Positions 8,111-16,767 of a DNA stretch of 64,000 bases are shown piece after piece; the stretch's first letter is position 1; every line of letters starts with the position of its first letter. The position numbers and the translations under genes are program-made. Source of the stretch: Leptolyngbyaceae cyanobacterium JSC-12 (GTDB taxonomy: Bacteria > Cyanobacteriota > Cyanobacteriia > Leptolyngbyales > Leptolyngbyaceae); the NCBI GenBank assembly GCA_000309945.1, contig CM001633.1, positions 5,434,043 through 5,498,042 of the forward strand, in the 5' to 3' direction. A model generated the notes under the pieces. It did not search any database and was not told where the DNA came from. It saw only the letters and a program-made list of their open reading frames with translations.

Positions 8111-9322
8111 TTACCGGCAAAACGTCTCCACGCAGCGGACAAAAATTTCCACTCCCATTCCAAGTGCAGTTTCATCAAAGTCAAATCGCGGATGATGGTG
8201 GGGATAAGCAAGCCCTCTTGCAGCATTGGCAGAACCTAGAAAGAAATAGCAACCCGGTACCTCTTGCAGAAAGAACGACATATCCTCGCCGCCCATTGTT
8301 TGACATTCTGGCACTACTCCCAATGGCGATTCCACAACATTTTCGGCAACAGAGCGTACCAGATTCGCGATCGCCCCATCGTTGATTACGGGTGGATACA
8401 GTGCCCAATATTTCAAGTCATAGGTTGCACCATGCGCATCGCAAATCCCTTTGATAATCTGTTCCATGCGGGAACCAAAGTACCCTTGGTAAATTGGATT
8501 AAAATAGCGAACTGTGCCAGCCAGATGAGCTGTATCAGCAATCACGTTATGGGCAGTCCCAGCATGAAATTCACCCACAGTAACCACAGCTGAATCGATC
8601 GGGTTTACATTCCGCGCCACAATCGTTTGCAGAGCGTTTACTATCTGCGCCCCCACAACCACCGAGTCAACCGTTTGCTGCGGAATAGCTCCGTGCCCTC
8701 CTTTGCCCTGAATCGTCAAATCAAAACATTCGACCGCTGCCATTAGCGCCCCCGTCCGAACGCCAACCGTTCCCAATGGCAGCACATTCCACAAATGTAA
8801 TCCAATAATTGCTTCTACATCAGGATTCTTTAAAACGCCTGCTTTAATCATGGGTTCTGCTCCACCGAGTCCTTCTTCCGCAGGCTGAAAGATAATTTTG
8901 ACCGTTCCAGCAAAATCGTCTTGATGTCGCGAGAGGTAATATGCAGTTGCCAAGGCGATCGCTGTATGTCCATCATGCCCACAAGCATGCATCACGCCGT
9001 CATGTTGAGATTTATAAGGAACATCATTTTCCTCTTGAATTGGCAGTGCATCCATATCCGCCCGAATCGCAAATACCCGTCCAGGACGAGACCCCGCAAT
9101 GCTGGCTAAAATGCCAGTTTCGGCAATACCGGTTTTATGAGAAATCCCCCATTCCTGCAATTTATGCGCTACAAATTCAGAAGTAAGGAACTCACGAAAT
9201 CCTAGTTCTGGCTTTTGATGGAGCGATCGCCGCCAGGCAACAATCTCAGGCTGCAATGTCCGAATCTCCGCTCGAATTCGCGATTTATCTACAAAAAGAG
9301 GATTTAGAGGAGTTGAAACCAT
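8111..9322 (-). CDS. M20 family amidohydrolase (N-acyl amino acid/IAA-amide hydrolase type)
   Basis: A 403-residue metallohydrolase. Motifs: WRRSLHQKPELGFREFLTSE at the N-terminus, FAIRADMDALPIQEEN, and the metal-binding ACGHDGHTAIALA, followed by FQPAEEGLGGAEPMIKAGVL and a C-terminal GGEDMSFFLQEVPG and HHPRFDFDE. These are typical of the M20D subfamily, which cleaves N-acyl amino acids and similar amides in the cytoplasm. Length fits the family. It stands alone on the minus strand and is divergent from the GNAT gene. The substrate cannot be told from sequence. Confidence 0.92.
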   Translation of the reverse strand: MVSTPLNPLFVDKSRIRAEIRTLQPEIVAWRRSLHQKPELGFREFLTSEFVAHKLQEWGISHKTGIAETGILASIAGSRPGRVFAIRADMDALPIQEENDVPYKSQHDGVMHACGHDGHTAIALATAYYLSRHQDDFAGTVKIIFQPAEEGLGGAEPMIKAGVLKNPDVEAIIGLHLWNVLPLGTVGVRTGALMAAVECFDLTIQGKGGHGAIPQQTVDSVVVGAQIVNALQTIVARNVNPIDSAVVTVGEFHAGTAHNVIADTAHLAGTVRYFNPIYQGYFGSRMEQIIKGICDAHGATYDLKYWALYPPVINDGAIANLVRSVAENVVESPLGVVPECQTMGGEDMSFFLQEVPGCYFFLGSANAARGLAYPHHHPRFDFDETALGMGVEIFVRCVETFCR

Positions 9323-9442
9323 AGTAATAAGGAGTCTTTTCTTGGAATAGTGGGCATCCTTTATCTAGACTAGCGACTTAAAAGCTCTTACTTGACAAAA
9401 AATTTTGTAATCTCTTAAAAAAGACAGATTCATTAAGATCTC

Positions 9443-10048
9443 ATGACTGCGTCGTTTTCTCTCCCTTCTGGATGCATCATTCGCCCAGCCCAAGCAACTG
9501 ATAGAACTACAATTCGCAACTTGCTGACCCAGTTTAGACAAGAGATCCTGCCTCCTGTTTCCCAAGCTGAATGGACAATGCGAATTGTAGCAGTAGGCTT
9601 ACTCGGCGGTGTTGGAATTCATTTGGGGTTGACATTAGGATTGCAAAGTCTGTGGAATTTACTGTGGGGGCCAGGGGTTGTGGTTGGATTAGGCATCTTA
9701 ACTGCGGCATTTGTCAACTGGCAAGGGGAGTGGGAAAACTTTTGGGTAATTGAATATCATAATCAACTAGTTGCTTGTGCCAAATTGAGACAACACCAGC
9801 GCTATTCCCTCCTGCATGATGTGTACGTCCTTCCAGAGTGGCGCAGCCAAGGCTTGGGGTCTTTTCTAGTTGCGCACTTGGGTGAACAGGCAAATAAGCC
9901 GCTTTATCTCACTTGTTTACCTAAGTTAACTCAGTTTTATATGCGGTTAGGGTTCAGGCCTGTTTCTACTAAAACATTGTCGCCTCTAATTCAGTATGAT
10001 CTGGGTATTCCAGGAAGGATGGAAGTAATTCCTTTAGTTCTCAGATAA
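9443..10048 (+). CDS. GNAT N-acetyltransferase with a hydrophobic insertion
   Basis: A 201-residue protein. Residues 10-30 give the first GNAT strand and helix (IRPAQATDRTTIRNLLTQFR). A hydrophobic insertion of about 60 residues follows (RIVAVGLLGGVGIHLGLTLG, then GPGVVVGLGILTAAFVNW), which could be one or two membrane segments. The fold then resumes with FWVIEYHNQLVACAKLRQH, HDVYVLPEWRSQGLGSFLVA (acetyl-CoA pocket, motif A) and FYMRLGFRPV. The likely substrate is unknown. An acetyltransferase tethered to the membrane is the simplest reading. Confidence 0.8.
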   Translation: MTASFSLPSGCIIRPAQATDRTTIRNLLTQFRQEILPPVSQAEWTMRIVAVGLLGGVGIHLGLTLGLQSLWNLLWGPGVVVGLGILTAAFVNWQGEWENFWVIEYHNQLVACAKLRQHQRYSLLHDVYVLPEWRSQGLGSFLVAHLGEQANKPLYLTCLPKLTQFYMRLGFRPVSTKTLSPLIQYDLGIPGRMEVIPLVLR

Positions 10049-10118
10049 AGGCGATCGCTCCATTTAAGCACCAACTCAGTTAGCCAATTAATAAATAATC
10101 AATAACCAAACAACTAAA

Positions 10119-10144
10119 AAACAGGCACCATTGATTGCCTGTTT
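10119..10144. terminator. bidirectional intrinsic terminator-like hairpin
   Basis: A perfect 9-bp stem AAACAGGCA / TGCCTGTTT with an 8-base loop, A-rich on the left and T-rich on the right. It lies between the convergent GNAT gene and the minus-strand kinase region. Confidence 0.6.
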
Positions 10145-10188
10145 AAGTTAAGAGATTTTGCACCAGTATATGGTCAGAACTATCTATA

Positions 10189-10386
10189 CTACGGCTTTAG
10201 TCTGAAGTTGAGTGATGACTGTTTCAAGACACCTAAGTTTTTTTGACCATCTTCTAATATGCTCTGTAAGCGATCGCGAATTTCTTCGTTCTAACATTCT
10301 TGAATAAACTGCTGTTCATTCCCGATTAGTAAGTTTTGCACCACTTGCATATCGGCTAGTTTTTCAGCGTTGTTGGTGATAGCCAT
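10189..10386 (-). pseudogene. small helical protein gene with an in-frame amber stop
   Basis: From the ATG at 10386 the frame reads MAITNNAEKLADMQVVQNLL and IGNEQQFIQEC, hits TAG at 10293-10291, then continues NEEIRDRLQSILEDGQKNLG and VLKQSSLNFRLKP to a second TAG. The two halves look like one conserved cyanobacterial helical protein (possibly hemerythrin-like), so the gene appears broken by a single nonsense change (CAG to TAG would explain it). It follows the kinase gene at 10414 on the same strand. Confidence 0.5.
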
Positions 10387-10415
10387 AGAGATACACTGGT
10401 TGTATCTCTATGGCT
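10381..10415 (-). repeat. perfect 15-bp inverted repeat over a stop and a start codon
   Basis: AGCCATAGAGATACA and its exact complement TGTATCTCTATGGCT are separated by 5 bases. On the minus strand the first arm overlaps the kinase stop codon (TAG at 10416-10414) and the second arm contains the ATG of the downstream pseudogene. In mRNA this would hide that start codon. No T-run follows, so it is not a standard terminator. Confidence 0.8.
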
Positions 10416-11553
10416 AACTGGAGGGTTTCATCGGCAAATATATAGTGAACACGCTGCCTTTTCCAACTTCAGACTCAACCCTGATCGTCCCCTGGTGTGC
10501 TTCCACAATCCGGCGCGAAAGGTATAACCCTAAACCACTGTCCGCTTTACGATTTCGCCCTTGACGAAACCGTTCGAAAATAACAGCTTGATCTTCAGGT
10601 GTAATGCCTGAACCAGTGTCACGCACCGAAATAGCAACCCACTCATTTGATTTTGATGAGGTAATCCAATCCTTGGGCGGTGCCTTGAGAATAGATACAT
10701 TAATTGAGCCTTTATCTGTAAATTTAATTGCATTACCAATCAAGTTAGAAAGTACCCGGCGGAGTTCTAAACGATCAGCAAATATCTGAATTTCGTTCTC
10801 TGATTCAGGATTTGAAGGAGCCATTAATACGATGACCAGTTCTTTCTCATGTGCAAGAGGATTTAACTCTTGCACAATTTCCTGACAGATTTTCCGCACA
10901 TTACAGGATACTAAGGTTAGTTTCTTTTGCCCTGCTTCGTGACGATACTCTTCTAAAAGAGTATTCACCATTTGCAAAAGATTTTGATTATTCCGAATCA
11001 CAACGGCGATCGCATCTTTCATTTCATCAGAAAGTGGGCAATAAGCTTCTTGCAAAAAGAGATGTAACATGCGATCGGCAGCTACTAATGGAATTCGTAG
11101 ATCATGAGTTAATCGAGAGACAAAATCTTCCCGCTGTCGAATCATTTCCTCTCGCTCATCAATACTATGTTTCAAACGCAACAGCGAACGTACCCGTGCA
11201 AGTAGTTCATCTGTATCAAACGGTTTTCGAATAAAATCATCAGCACCTGCATCCAACCCTTCAACTGCGCTGGATTGATCATGAGCGGTCACCAATAAAA
11301 TCGGGATATAGGATAGCGTTTCGTTTTGGCGAATCCGGCGAGTCACTTCATGACCATGCAATTCAGGCATCATTACATCTAACAGCACTAAGTTAGGGGG
11401 GTCTCGCTCAATTGCTGCGAGTGCTTTCAATCCATCGGTTGCCAGATCAATTCGATACCCCTCATCTTCTAAGATGCTTTCAATCAAAACCAAATTGTCA
11501 TAAATATCATCAACTACCAGAATATGGTCTACATGGTTTTTATGAACTGCCAT
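10414..11553 (-). CDS. hybrid response regulator-histidine kinase (REC-HisKA-HATPase)
   Basis: About 379 residues from MAVHKNHVDHILVVDD; the longer frame to 11649 adds an unlikely N-terminus, so I chose 11553. The receiver domain comes first (VDDIYDNLVLIESIL, phosphoacceptor in LVLLDVMMPELHG, lysine in FIRKPF). HisKA follows with the phospho-histidine in RLTHDLRIPLVAADRML, then the ATPase with NLIGNAIKFTDKG (N box), VRDTGSGITPEDQAVIFERF (G1/F box) and GLGLYLSRRIVEAHQG. It is soluble, with no sensor domain. It lies about 100 bases downstream of a similar kinase and is likely co-transcribed. Signal and partner are unknown. Confidence 0.88.
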   Translation of the reverse strand: MAVHKNHVDHILVVDDIYDNLVLIESILEDEGYRIDLATDGLKALAAIERDPPNLVLLDVMMPELHGHEVTRRIRQNETLSYIPILLVTAHDQSSAVEGLDAGADDFIRKPFDTDELLARVRSLLRLKHSIDEREEMIRQREDFVSRLTHDLRIPLVAADRMLHLFLQEAYCPLSDEMKDAIAVVIRNNQNLLQMVNTLLEEYRHEAGQKKLTLVSCNVRKICQEIVQELNPLAHEKELVIVLMAPSNPESENEIQIFADRLELRRVLSNLIGNAIKFTDKGSINVSILKAPPKDWITSSKSNEWVAISVRDTGSGITPEDQAVIFERFRQGRNRKADSGLGLYLSRRIVEAHQGTIRVESEVGKGSVFTIYLPMKPSS

Positions 11554-11657
11554 AACAAAAGAGTACTGCCTGACAACGCAATCTACTCTATTCATCCTAT
11601 TTCTAGAGTAGTAAAGTTTGCTCTGTCGCAAGGGTGAATTTTGATACAAATCCTTGT

Positions 11658-12890
11658 TTAAGGAGAGTAAAGAGACATCGTTTCGGATAGATCTTGCAAT
11701 GCGATGGAACGAGGAAACCTGACTCGAAAAACAGACCCTTGACCAAGCTGGCTTTCAACCGTGATCTCACCATGCATCATCTGCACTAAAGACTTAGTAA
11801 TAGCTAATCCTAAGCCAGTACCAGGATGCTTGCGTGAAATTGTTTGATCAAGTTGCCGAAATGGTTCAAAAATGCAATCGATATCTGGCAGAGCAATGCC
11901 AATTCCTGTATCACCAACAGCAATCTCTATGATGTTTGGGGTTGCCTCTGTAACATCCACCCAAACTTTCCCTTGAGATGTAAATTTGACAGCATTTGAG
12001 AGTAGGTTTGTCAAAATTTGTCGTAATCGTTCAGGATCGTTCAGAATCTCAGAATTACTTAAAGAGTATCTAATTTCCAAACTTAATTGTTTTTCATCAG
12101 CCAGGGGGCTGACTTCAGCCACCGTTGTTTTAATAATTTTTTCTAAATGGAAGTTTTTTGGGTTAATTTCCAATCCCCCAGCTTCAAGTTTAGAGAAATC
12201 CAAGATTTCATTAAGTAACGTCAGCAAATGCTTTCCATTATTTAGAATTCGCTCAATGATGTCTCTTTGGTGCGGATCAACAATCCCTTTTGTGGGACGT
12301 AGCAATAACTGAGAAAATCCAATAATGACATTTAATGGCGTTCGTAACTCATGAGACATTGTTGCTAGAAATTGAGACTTTAAACGCGAGTTTTCTAACA
12401 GTTTTAGGTTTTGCAGGTGGATCTGTTGCCGTTGAATTTCTAATTCTTGATTTTTACGAAGTAATAACTCATTTGTTTCTCTTAATCGCTGGTTGGTTCG
12501 CTCCACTTCTCGTTCTGCTTGATACACTCGAACGGCACTGTGAACTATTTGGAGTAAGCGTTCTGGCGAAATGCGAGATTTTGCCAAATAATCTGTTGCT
12601 CCAGCTTTCATCAAATCAACAGCAATTTGCTCATCTCCTTGCCCTGTCAGTACGATTAAGGGAATACTAATCCCAAGTTGGCGAACCTGCTGAATGAGAG
12701 AAAGCCCATCTCCATCAGGTAAGCAGTAGTCTAAGAAAATACAGTCGAAAGGGAATTCCTGAACAATGGCGATCGCTTCAGCGCAGTTGTTTGCTTCAGC
12801 CAGCTCAAACTCCGTTCCTGCCTTTGTTAAAGCTCGTTTGACCGATAACCGATCAACAACGTCATCATCAACAACCAAAATCCTAAACAT
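11658..12890 (-). CDS. hybrid response regulator-histidine kinase with coiled coil
   Basis: About 410 residues from MFRILVVDDDVVDRLSVKRA; the frame extends to 12935, but the receiver domain begins at this ATG. REC has IFLDYCLPDGDG and a lysine in DYLAKSR. A coiled coil follows (REVERTNQRLRETNELLLRK). HisKA has MSHELRTPLNVIIGFSQLLL, and the ATPase has NLLSNAVKFTSQGK, VGDTGIGIALPDID and GTGLGLAITKSLVQ. It is a cytosolic kinase with an N-terminal receiver, so it may take a phosphoryl group from another kinase and pass it on. It is the first gene of the pair. Confidence 0.88.
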   Translation of the reverse strand: MFRILVVDDDVVDRLSVKRALTKAGTEFELAEANNCAEAIAIVQEFPFDCIFLDYCLPDGDGLSLIQQVRQLGISIPLIVLTGQGDEQIAVDLMKAGATDYLAKSRISPERLLQIVHSAVRVYQAEREVERTNQRLRETNELLLRKNQELEIQRQQIHLQNLKLLENSRLKSQFLATMSHELRTPLNVIIGFSQLLLRPTKGIVDPHQRDIIERILNNGKHLLTLLNEILDFSKLEAGGLEINPKNFHLEKIIKTTVAEVSPLADEKQLSLEIRYSLSNSEILNDPERLRQILTNLLSNAVKFTSQGKVWVDVTEATPNIIEIAVGDTGIGIALPDIDCIFEPFRQLDQTISRKHPGTGLGLAITKSLVQMMHGEITVESQLGQGSVFRVRFPRSIALQDLSETMSLYSP

Positions 12891-13331
12891 TGCTGCGATC
12901 AATTTCGTTTTAGAAAATCCTCTAAATGGAAACAATTATAAAGATATGTCAACAAAATGAATGATTAGGCTGCTTATCGTCTAAGAACACATGCTCGAAG
13001 GTTCGATTTAATTCATTCCAATCATGATAAAGCAAGCCTCTATTAGATAGAACCGGGCATAAACACTCGTGACAACTCAATCAACTTGTGATTTTTGCTA
13101 CTTTGACGAATTACTCTTCCAGATCATACAAGAGACGCTACCGTAATTGCTCTTCCTAAAGATAGCAACCAGAGTGTGCTTGCCATCGGCTGAGCGACAA
13201 AAGAACGTTTGGCAGGCCATACAAAGGTTTATGCGAGTTTATATGAGTAGGACAATTAAGAAATCTCAAGATTGCTTTTAGAAAAGGATATTTAAGCTAT
13301 AACAGGTTCATTCTTCTAAATTCTTTTTGAA
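12891..13331. other. 441-bp divergent intergenic region
   Basis: AT-rich spacer between the minus-strand kinase pair and the plus-strand hydrolase. It presumably holds both promoters. I see no RNA gene, repeat or conserved frame. Confidence 0.5.
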
Positions 13332-14327
13332 ATGTTGTTTGCAACTAACCGCGCTTTAAAGGAAGGGCCAACTCCTGTTAAACCAGATGGCTCTTATAGG
13401 TTGCCACGCCCAATCAATTTCAATCTTGAAAACAACCAGGCAGAACAAGCAATCTATTTCTGTCGTCGCATTAGTTCAAATAACTATGTAGAGATTGGCA
13501 ATCAGGCATTTTTCACTGAACTAAAAAACTCCAGCGCTAAACAAATTGTGCTATTTCTGCATGGGTATTCTGCTTTACCAGAGCCAGCTATTTTCCCGAC
13601 GGCTAGTAATTTGCAGGCACTTTTTGACCGCAAAGCGAATGGCGACATTCTGGTAGTACCACTGATTTGGCCTTGCGATTCAGACATTGGAGCCATTCAG
13701 GATTATTTTGATGACCAAATCGCTGCTGATGCGAGTGACATTGCTTATGCCCGCATGTTTGAGAAGTTTTTGAGTTGGCGAGAAAGGAACAGCACGTTGG
13801 AGGAACCTTGCACAAAACCAATCAACTTACTGGCACACTCCATGGGTAACCGCGTACTCCGAGGCGCGATCGCTCGCACTATCGAGTATTTTCAACCACG
13901 AGGCTTTCCGATGATTTTCCGTAACACTTTCATGGTAGCTGCCGACGTTTCCAACAACACCCTCGACTTTGGGCAAGCAGGAGAATACATTGCTCATGGT
14001 TCTCGGAATGTCATTGTTTACTTTGCCGCCGACGATCTCGCCATGCGAGCCAGCAAAGTCGCCAATATGAGTATCACTGCTCGTCGTCTGGGACATACTG
14101 GACCTGAACGAATTGTTAATGTACCGCGTAACGTCTTTGCTCTGGATTGTGCAGACTTCAACAATGTGTACGATAACCCGATTGGGCACGGCTATTTTTT
14201 AACTGACCCATCTGGCAACCCTGGTTTGTTATTCGACCATATGTGGGAATGCATCGTCCGAGGCAGAGTTCCCATGCAAAACACGAACACTCGCGTTCAG
14301 ATTCTGCGGAATCGATTTTGGGTTTGA
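13332..14327 (+). CDS. alpha/beta hydrolase, DUF900-like
   Basis: A 331-residue protein starting MLFATNRALKEGPTPVKPDG. The hydrolase core has IVLFLHGYSALPEP (oxyanion region), ILVVPLIWPCDSDIGAIQDY and the nucleophile elbow NLLAHSMGNRVLRGAI. A candidate acid is in IVYFAADDLAM and a histidine in NPIGHGYFLTDP. This order matches the DUF900 group of bacterial hydrolases, whose substrates are mostly unknown. There is no signal peptide. Convergent with the next gene. Confidence 0.82.
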   Translation: MLFATNRALKEGPTPVKPDGSYRLPRPINFNLENNQAEQAIYFCRRISSNNYVEIGNQAFFTELKNSSAKQIVLFLHGYSALPEPAIFPTASNLQALFDRKANGDILVVPLIWPCDSDIGAIQDYFDDQIAADASDIAYARMFEKFLSWRERNSTLEEPCTKPINLLAHSMGNRVLRGAIARTIEYFQPRGFPMIFRNTFMVAADVSNNTLDFGQAGEYIAHGSRNVIVYFAADDLAMRASKVANMSITARRLGHTGPERIVNVPRNVFALDCADFNNVYDNPIGHGYFLTDPSGNPGLLFDHMWECIVRGRVPMQNTNTRVQILRNRFWV

Positions 14328-14340
14328 ATCAATTCTGACA

Positions 14341-14751
14341 TCAATCCCTTGATTGACTAATACTCGCTTTGTAAGCTGCCCAGCCGCCGTAATCGGAGAT
14401 ATCCGGCAGAGCATTTTGCTCAACTAAATCACGTGGATAAAAGAATGCTGTCAAAACCTCGCCATTTTCCAACACAATATCGGCTGGGTACATATGCGGA
14501 GGTTCATTAGCACAGAGCGCATCAAACTGTTCCTGGGTTTGTTCATATACTTCTCCCGGAATAGAAATACCCCCCTCATTGACTTCATAAATGGCAGGAT
14601 GCCAACCGTTGCCCGCAGAGTGGATGCGATAGTAGGGACAGGTTTTAGCAGTTCCAACAAAATTGACAAATTGTAGATTGGCGTGGTCAGGTTGGCCTTG
14701 TAAGGCTGATCCACAAATGAAAATGCGTTTCAATGGCTGATCAGAACTCAT
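14341..14751 (-). CDS. gamma-glutamylcyclotransferase-like (AIG2/allophanate hydrolase C-terminal fold) protein
   Basis: About 136 residues from MSSDQPLKRIFICGSALQGQ (the ATG at 14772 is an alternative). The GGCT fold is visible: the loop after strand 1 (ICGSALQGQPDH), RIHSAGNGWHPAIYEVNEGG and the candidate catalytic region GISIPGEVYEQTQEQFDAL, then LENGEVLTAFFYP. It may cyclise or process gamma-glutamyl amines or a related amide. The reaction is not certain for this subgroup. Confidence 0.7.
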   Translation of the reverse strand: MSSDQPLKRIFICGSALQGQPDHANLQFVNFVGTAKTCPYYRIHSAGNGWHPAIYEVNEGGISIPGEVYEQTQEQFDALCANEPPHMYPADIVLENGEVLTAFFYPRDLVEQNALPDISDYGGWAAYKASISQSRD

Positions 14752-15010
14752 ATTGCAAAACTCTAGCATCACAAAGGATTACAGGTTGAATCCCTGTTGT
14801 CGATATTTATTCAGCAAAAGCTGCTGCTACTCGCTAGACAGGACTGTTGCCAAGAAGAGACATTGCATCATGCCTCAGTTGGCACATGCCTAAAAATCGA
14901 GGATCAAGTCTAATCCACTCCATCAATATCCTCTCTTAATCCTCTCTTGTGAGCCTCGACTGATGTACTGCACTTTCAAACTGAAACGTGTGAGGAATCC
15001 TTCACACAAT

Positions 15011-15802
15011 CTACTCAATATTGATAGAAGTTGGAGTGGAGTCTGTGAAACCTGAAGTCGTTAAAGGTTTACGATAGCGAGTATATAATTCATCCCGCCA
15101 GGCAAAGAACGGCTCAAAAATACCAACATCAGCAATTCCAGGGACTCCTTTATTTTTGAGAGCGGCTGGAATGTTTAAGTAATTTCCCGATGGAAATTTG
15201 ACATACATCGTCAAACCTGCGACTGCAAAATCTGCCAGCGTCGGCTGATTGGTTACCAGATAGGGCTGCTCTGACAAGATGAAACATAATGAGGCCAAAT
15301 CCCGTTTCATGGTGTCTTTCGCAGCTTTTATAGTATCTGGACCAAAGCCGATGCCAAACCCAAGGACATTGAAGAAGTCACCAGGAACCGCCCCAATCAG
15401 GTTCTTCAGCAAATCTGGTGTGTTCGAGGGGAGGACGGATGTCCGGAAATCTTGATCCTGTCCTAACGTTCCAACCAGACATTTGCGAGCGTTTAGCCCA
15501 ATCGACTCATCTGCCCACTGTTCAATCAAGAGGCATAATCCTCGCAACTTTGGCTCACTGGGAATAACTGGTTTCTCTGGATATTTTTTGTCTAGATATT
15601 CCGCGATCGCTGTTGAATCAGCAATCACCTCAGTATCATCTTTTAATACAGGAACCTGTCGCTGCCCCGATATCCGCATCAGTTCCAGTTGCCCCAAGCC
15701 AGGAGTCACTTCGACCTTGCGATACTCTAATCCTTTATAGTCTAAAATTAGCCGAATTTTCTCGGAATAATGGGACATTTCAAATTGGTAAAGCTCTATC
15801 AT
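15011..15802 (-). CDS. glutathione S-transferase family protein
   Basis: A 263-residue protein. The N-terminal thioredoxin-like domain has MIELYQFEMSHYSEKIRLIL, GQRQVPVLKDDTEVIADSTA (cis-proline and the ES/DS glutathione contact) and IAEYLDKKYPEKP. The C-terminal domain is all-helical, with the GST motif YLVTNQPTLADFAVAGLTMY. There is no CxxC; Ser or Tyr near residue 11-13 may activate glutathione. Likely detoxification or thiol redox function. Monocistronic. Confidence 0.85.
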   Translation of the reverse strand: MIELYQFEMSHYSEKIRLILDYKGLEYRKVEVTPGLGQLELMRISGQRQVPVLKDDTEVIADSTAIAEYLDKKYPEKPVIPSEPKLRGLCLLIEQWADESIGLNARKCLVGTLGQDQDFRTSVLPSNTPDLLKNLIGAVPGDFFNVLGFGIGFGPDTIKAAKDTMKRDLASLCFILSEQPYLVTNQPTLADFAVAGLTMYVKFPSGNYLNIPAALKNKGVPGIADVGIFEPFFAWRDELYTRYRKPLTTSGFTDSTPTSINIE

Positions 15803-15943
15803 GAGGAATCTCCTGGCAAATTCTGGAAAGAGGCTGAAATGTTAGCGTTATCGACTCCGTAAGCCTAGCGCAGACCTGCAAAAAACTCAAACCGCGTAAG
15901 AGACATACCAAGATGAATCGATACAGGAAGTGACTGATTAACC

Positions 15944-16204
15944 ATGGTTGAACCAATGATCACTATCACAGTTAAACTGTTTGCGGCTTACCAGGAAGCT
16001 TATGGAGTGTCAGAGCTAACGTTAGAAGTACCAGATAATACTGTAGTTGCAGCGATTCGCGATCGCTTAATTGCAGCCCATCCAGAACTAGAAGGCTGGC
16101 GAAAAATTACTCGATTTGGTGTCAACCTAGAGGAAGTTGCCCCTGAAACCCCTTTACACAATGGAGACGAAGTGGTTTTGATTCCTCCAGTCAGTGGCGG
16201 TTAA
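15944..16204 (+). CDS. MoaD/ThiS family sulfur-carrier protein
   Basis: An 86-residue beta-grasp protein: ITITVKLFAAYQEAYGVSEL, an alpha helix with VVAAIRDRLIAAHPELEGW, and the C-terminus EVVLIPPVSGG. The terminal Gly-Gly is the site of adenylation and thiocarboxylation in MoaD (molybdopterin) and ThiS (thiazole) proteins. The PPVSGG ending is more MoaD-like. A second in-frame ATG at 15956 would fit the family's N-terminus equally well. No MoaE or ThiG is adjacent. Confidence 0.85.
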   Translation: MVEPMITITVKLFAAYQEAYGVSELTLEVPDNTVVAAIRDRLIAAHPELEGWRKITRFGVNLEEVAPETPLHNGDEVVLIPPVSGG

Positions 16205-16767
16205 GCATTACGCATTGAACAACAATTGAACAACAGAAGAAATCAGGAATTGCTGAAAAGCAGTATGAATCGAAACGAAGTTTCCAGCATACAACACCTT
16301 TTTCATCCCCAGAATCAGCACCGTCAGAAATCACGGTAATTACAATTGCTTTATAACAAGTTCATACACTGATTTGTAGATACTTCTGTTTTTACGGTTT
16401 GCATAATTGATAGCAGACAATCAATTGAGTGTAAACCCAGAAATGTCAGAACTTTGGGATTAGAGACTGAAAGTAAATTAAGAACTGATGAAGTTTCTAA
16501 AAACTTCACTTCATAATGGAACTCTCAGTTGAGATTACGTCAATTTTTATTGCGCGAGTTGTGGTTTCAATAATTTTGAACAACTCCTTGCCCCCACACG
16601 GCTTGAGTCTCTAAATTCATTGATCTCAATACTTTCAGCATTATCAGACACGATTATGGCGTAGTCCAAATGCTGATTTTGTCTTGCCGTGTTTCTAGGT
16701 CTATCAGTGTATTTTGGAAAACTTTCCACCGAATCTGCCTTTCAATGTTTATCTTGGAGACCTGGAG
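16205..16767. other. 563-bp intergenic region with one hairpin
   Basis: Mostly AT-rich and without a convincing gene. A perfect stem GAAGTTT / AAACTTC with a 4-base loop lies at 16490-16507 and may be a weak terminator or regulatory hairpin. The promoter of the PA14 gene should be in the right half. Confidence 0.5.

Noticed and set aside
12960..13331. tRNA or small RNA in the spacer
   Set aside because: A GGTTCGA motif occurs near 13000, but there is no cloverleaf around it.
16547..16729. Minus-strand 60-codon gene
   Set aside because: No ribosome site, no protein-like pattern, and it overlaps the promoter side of the PA14 gene.
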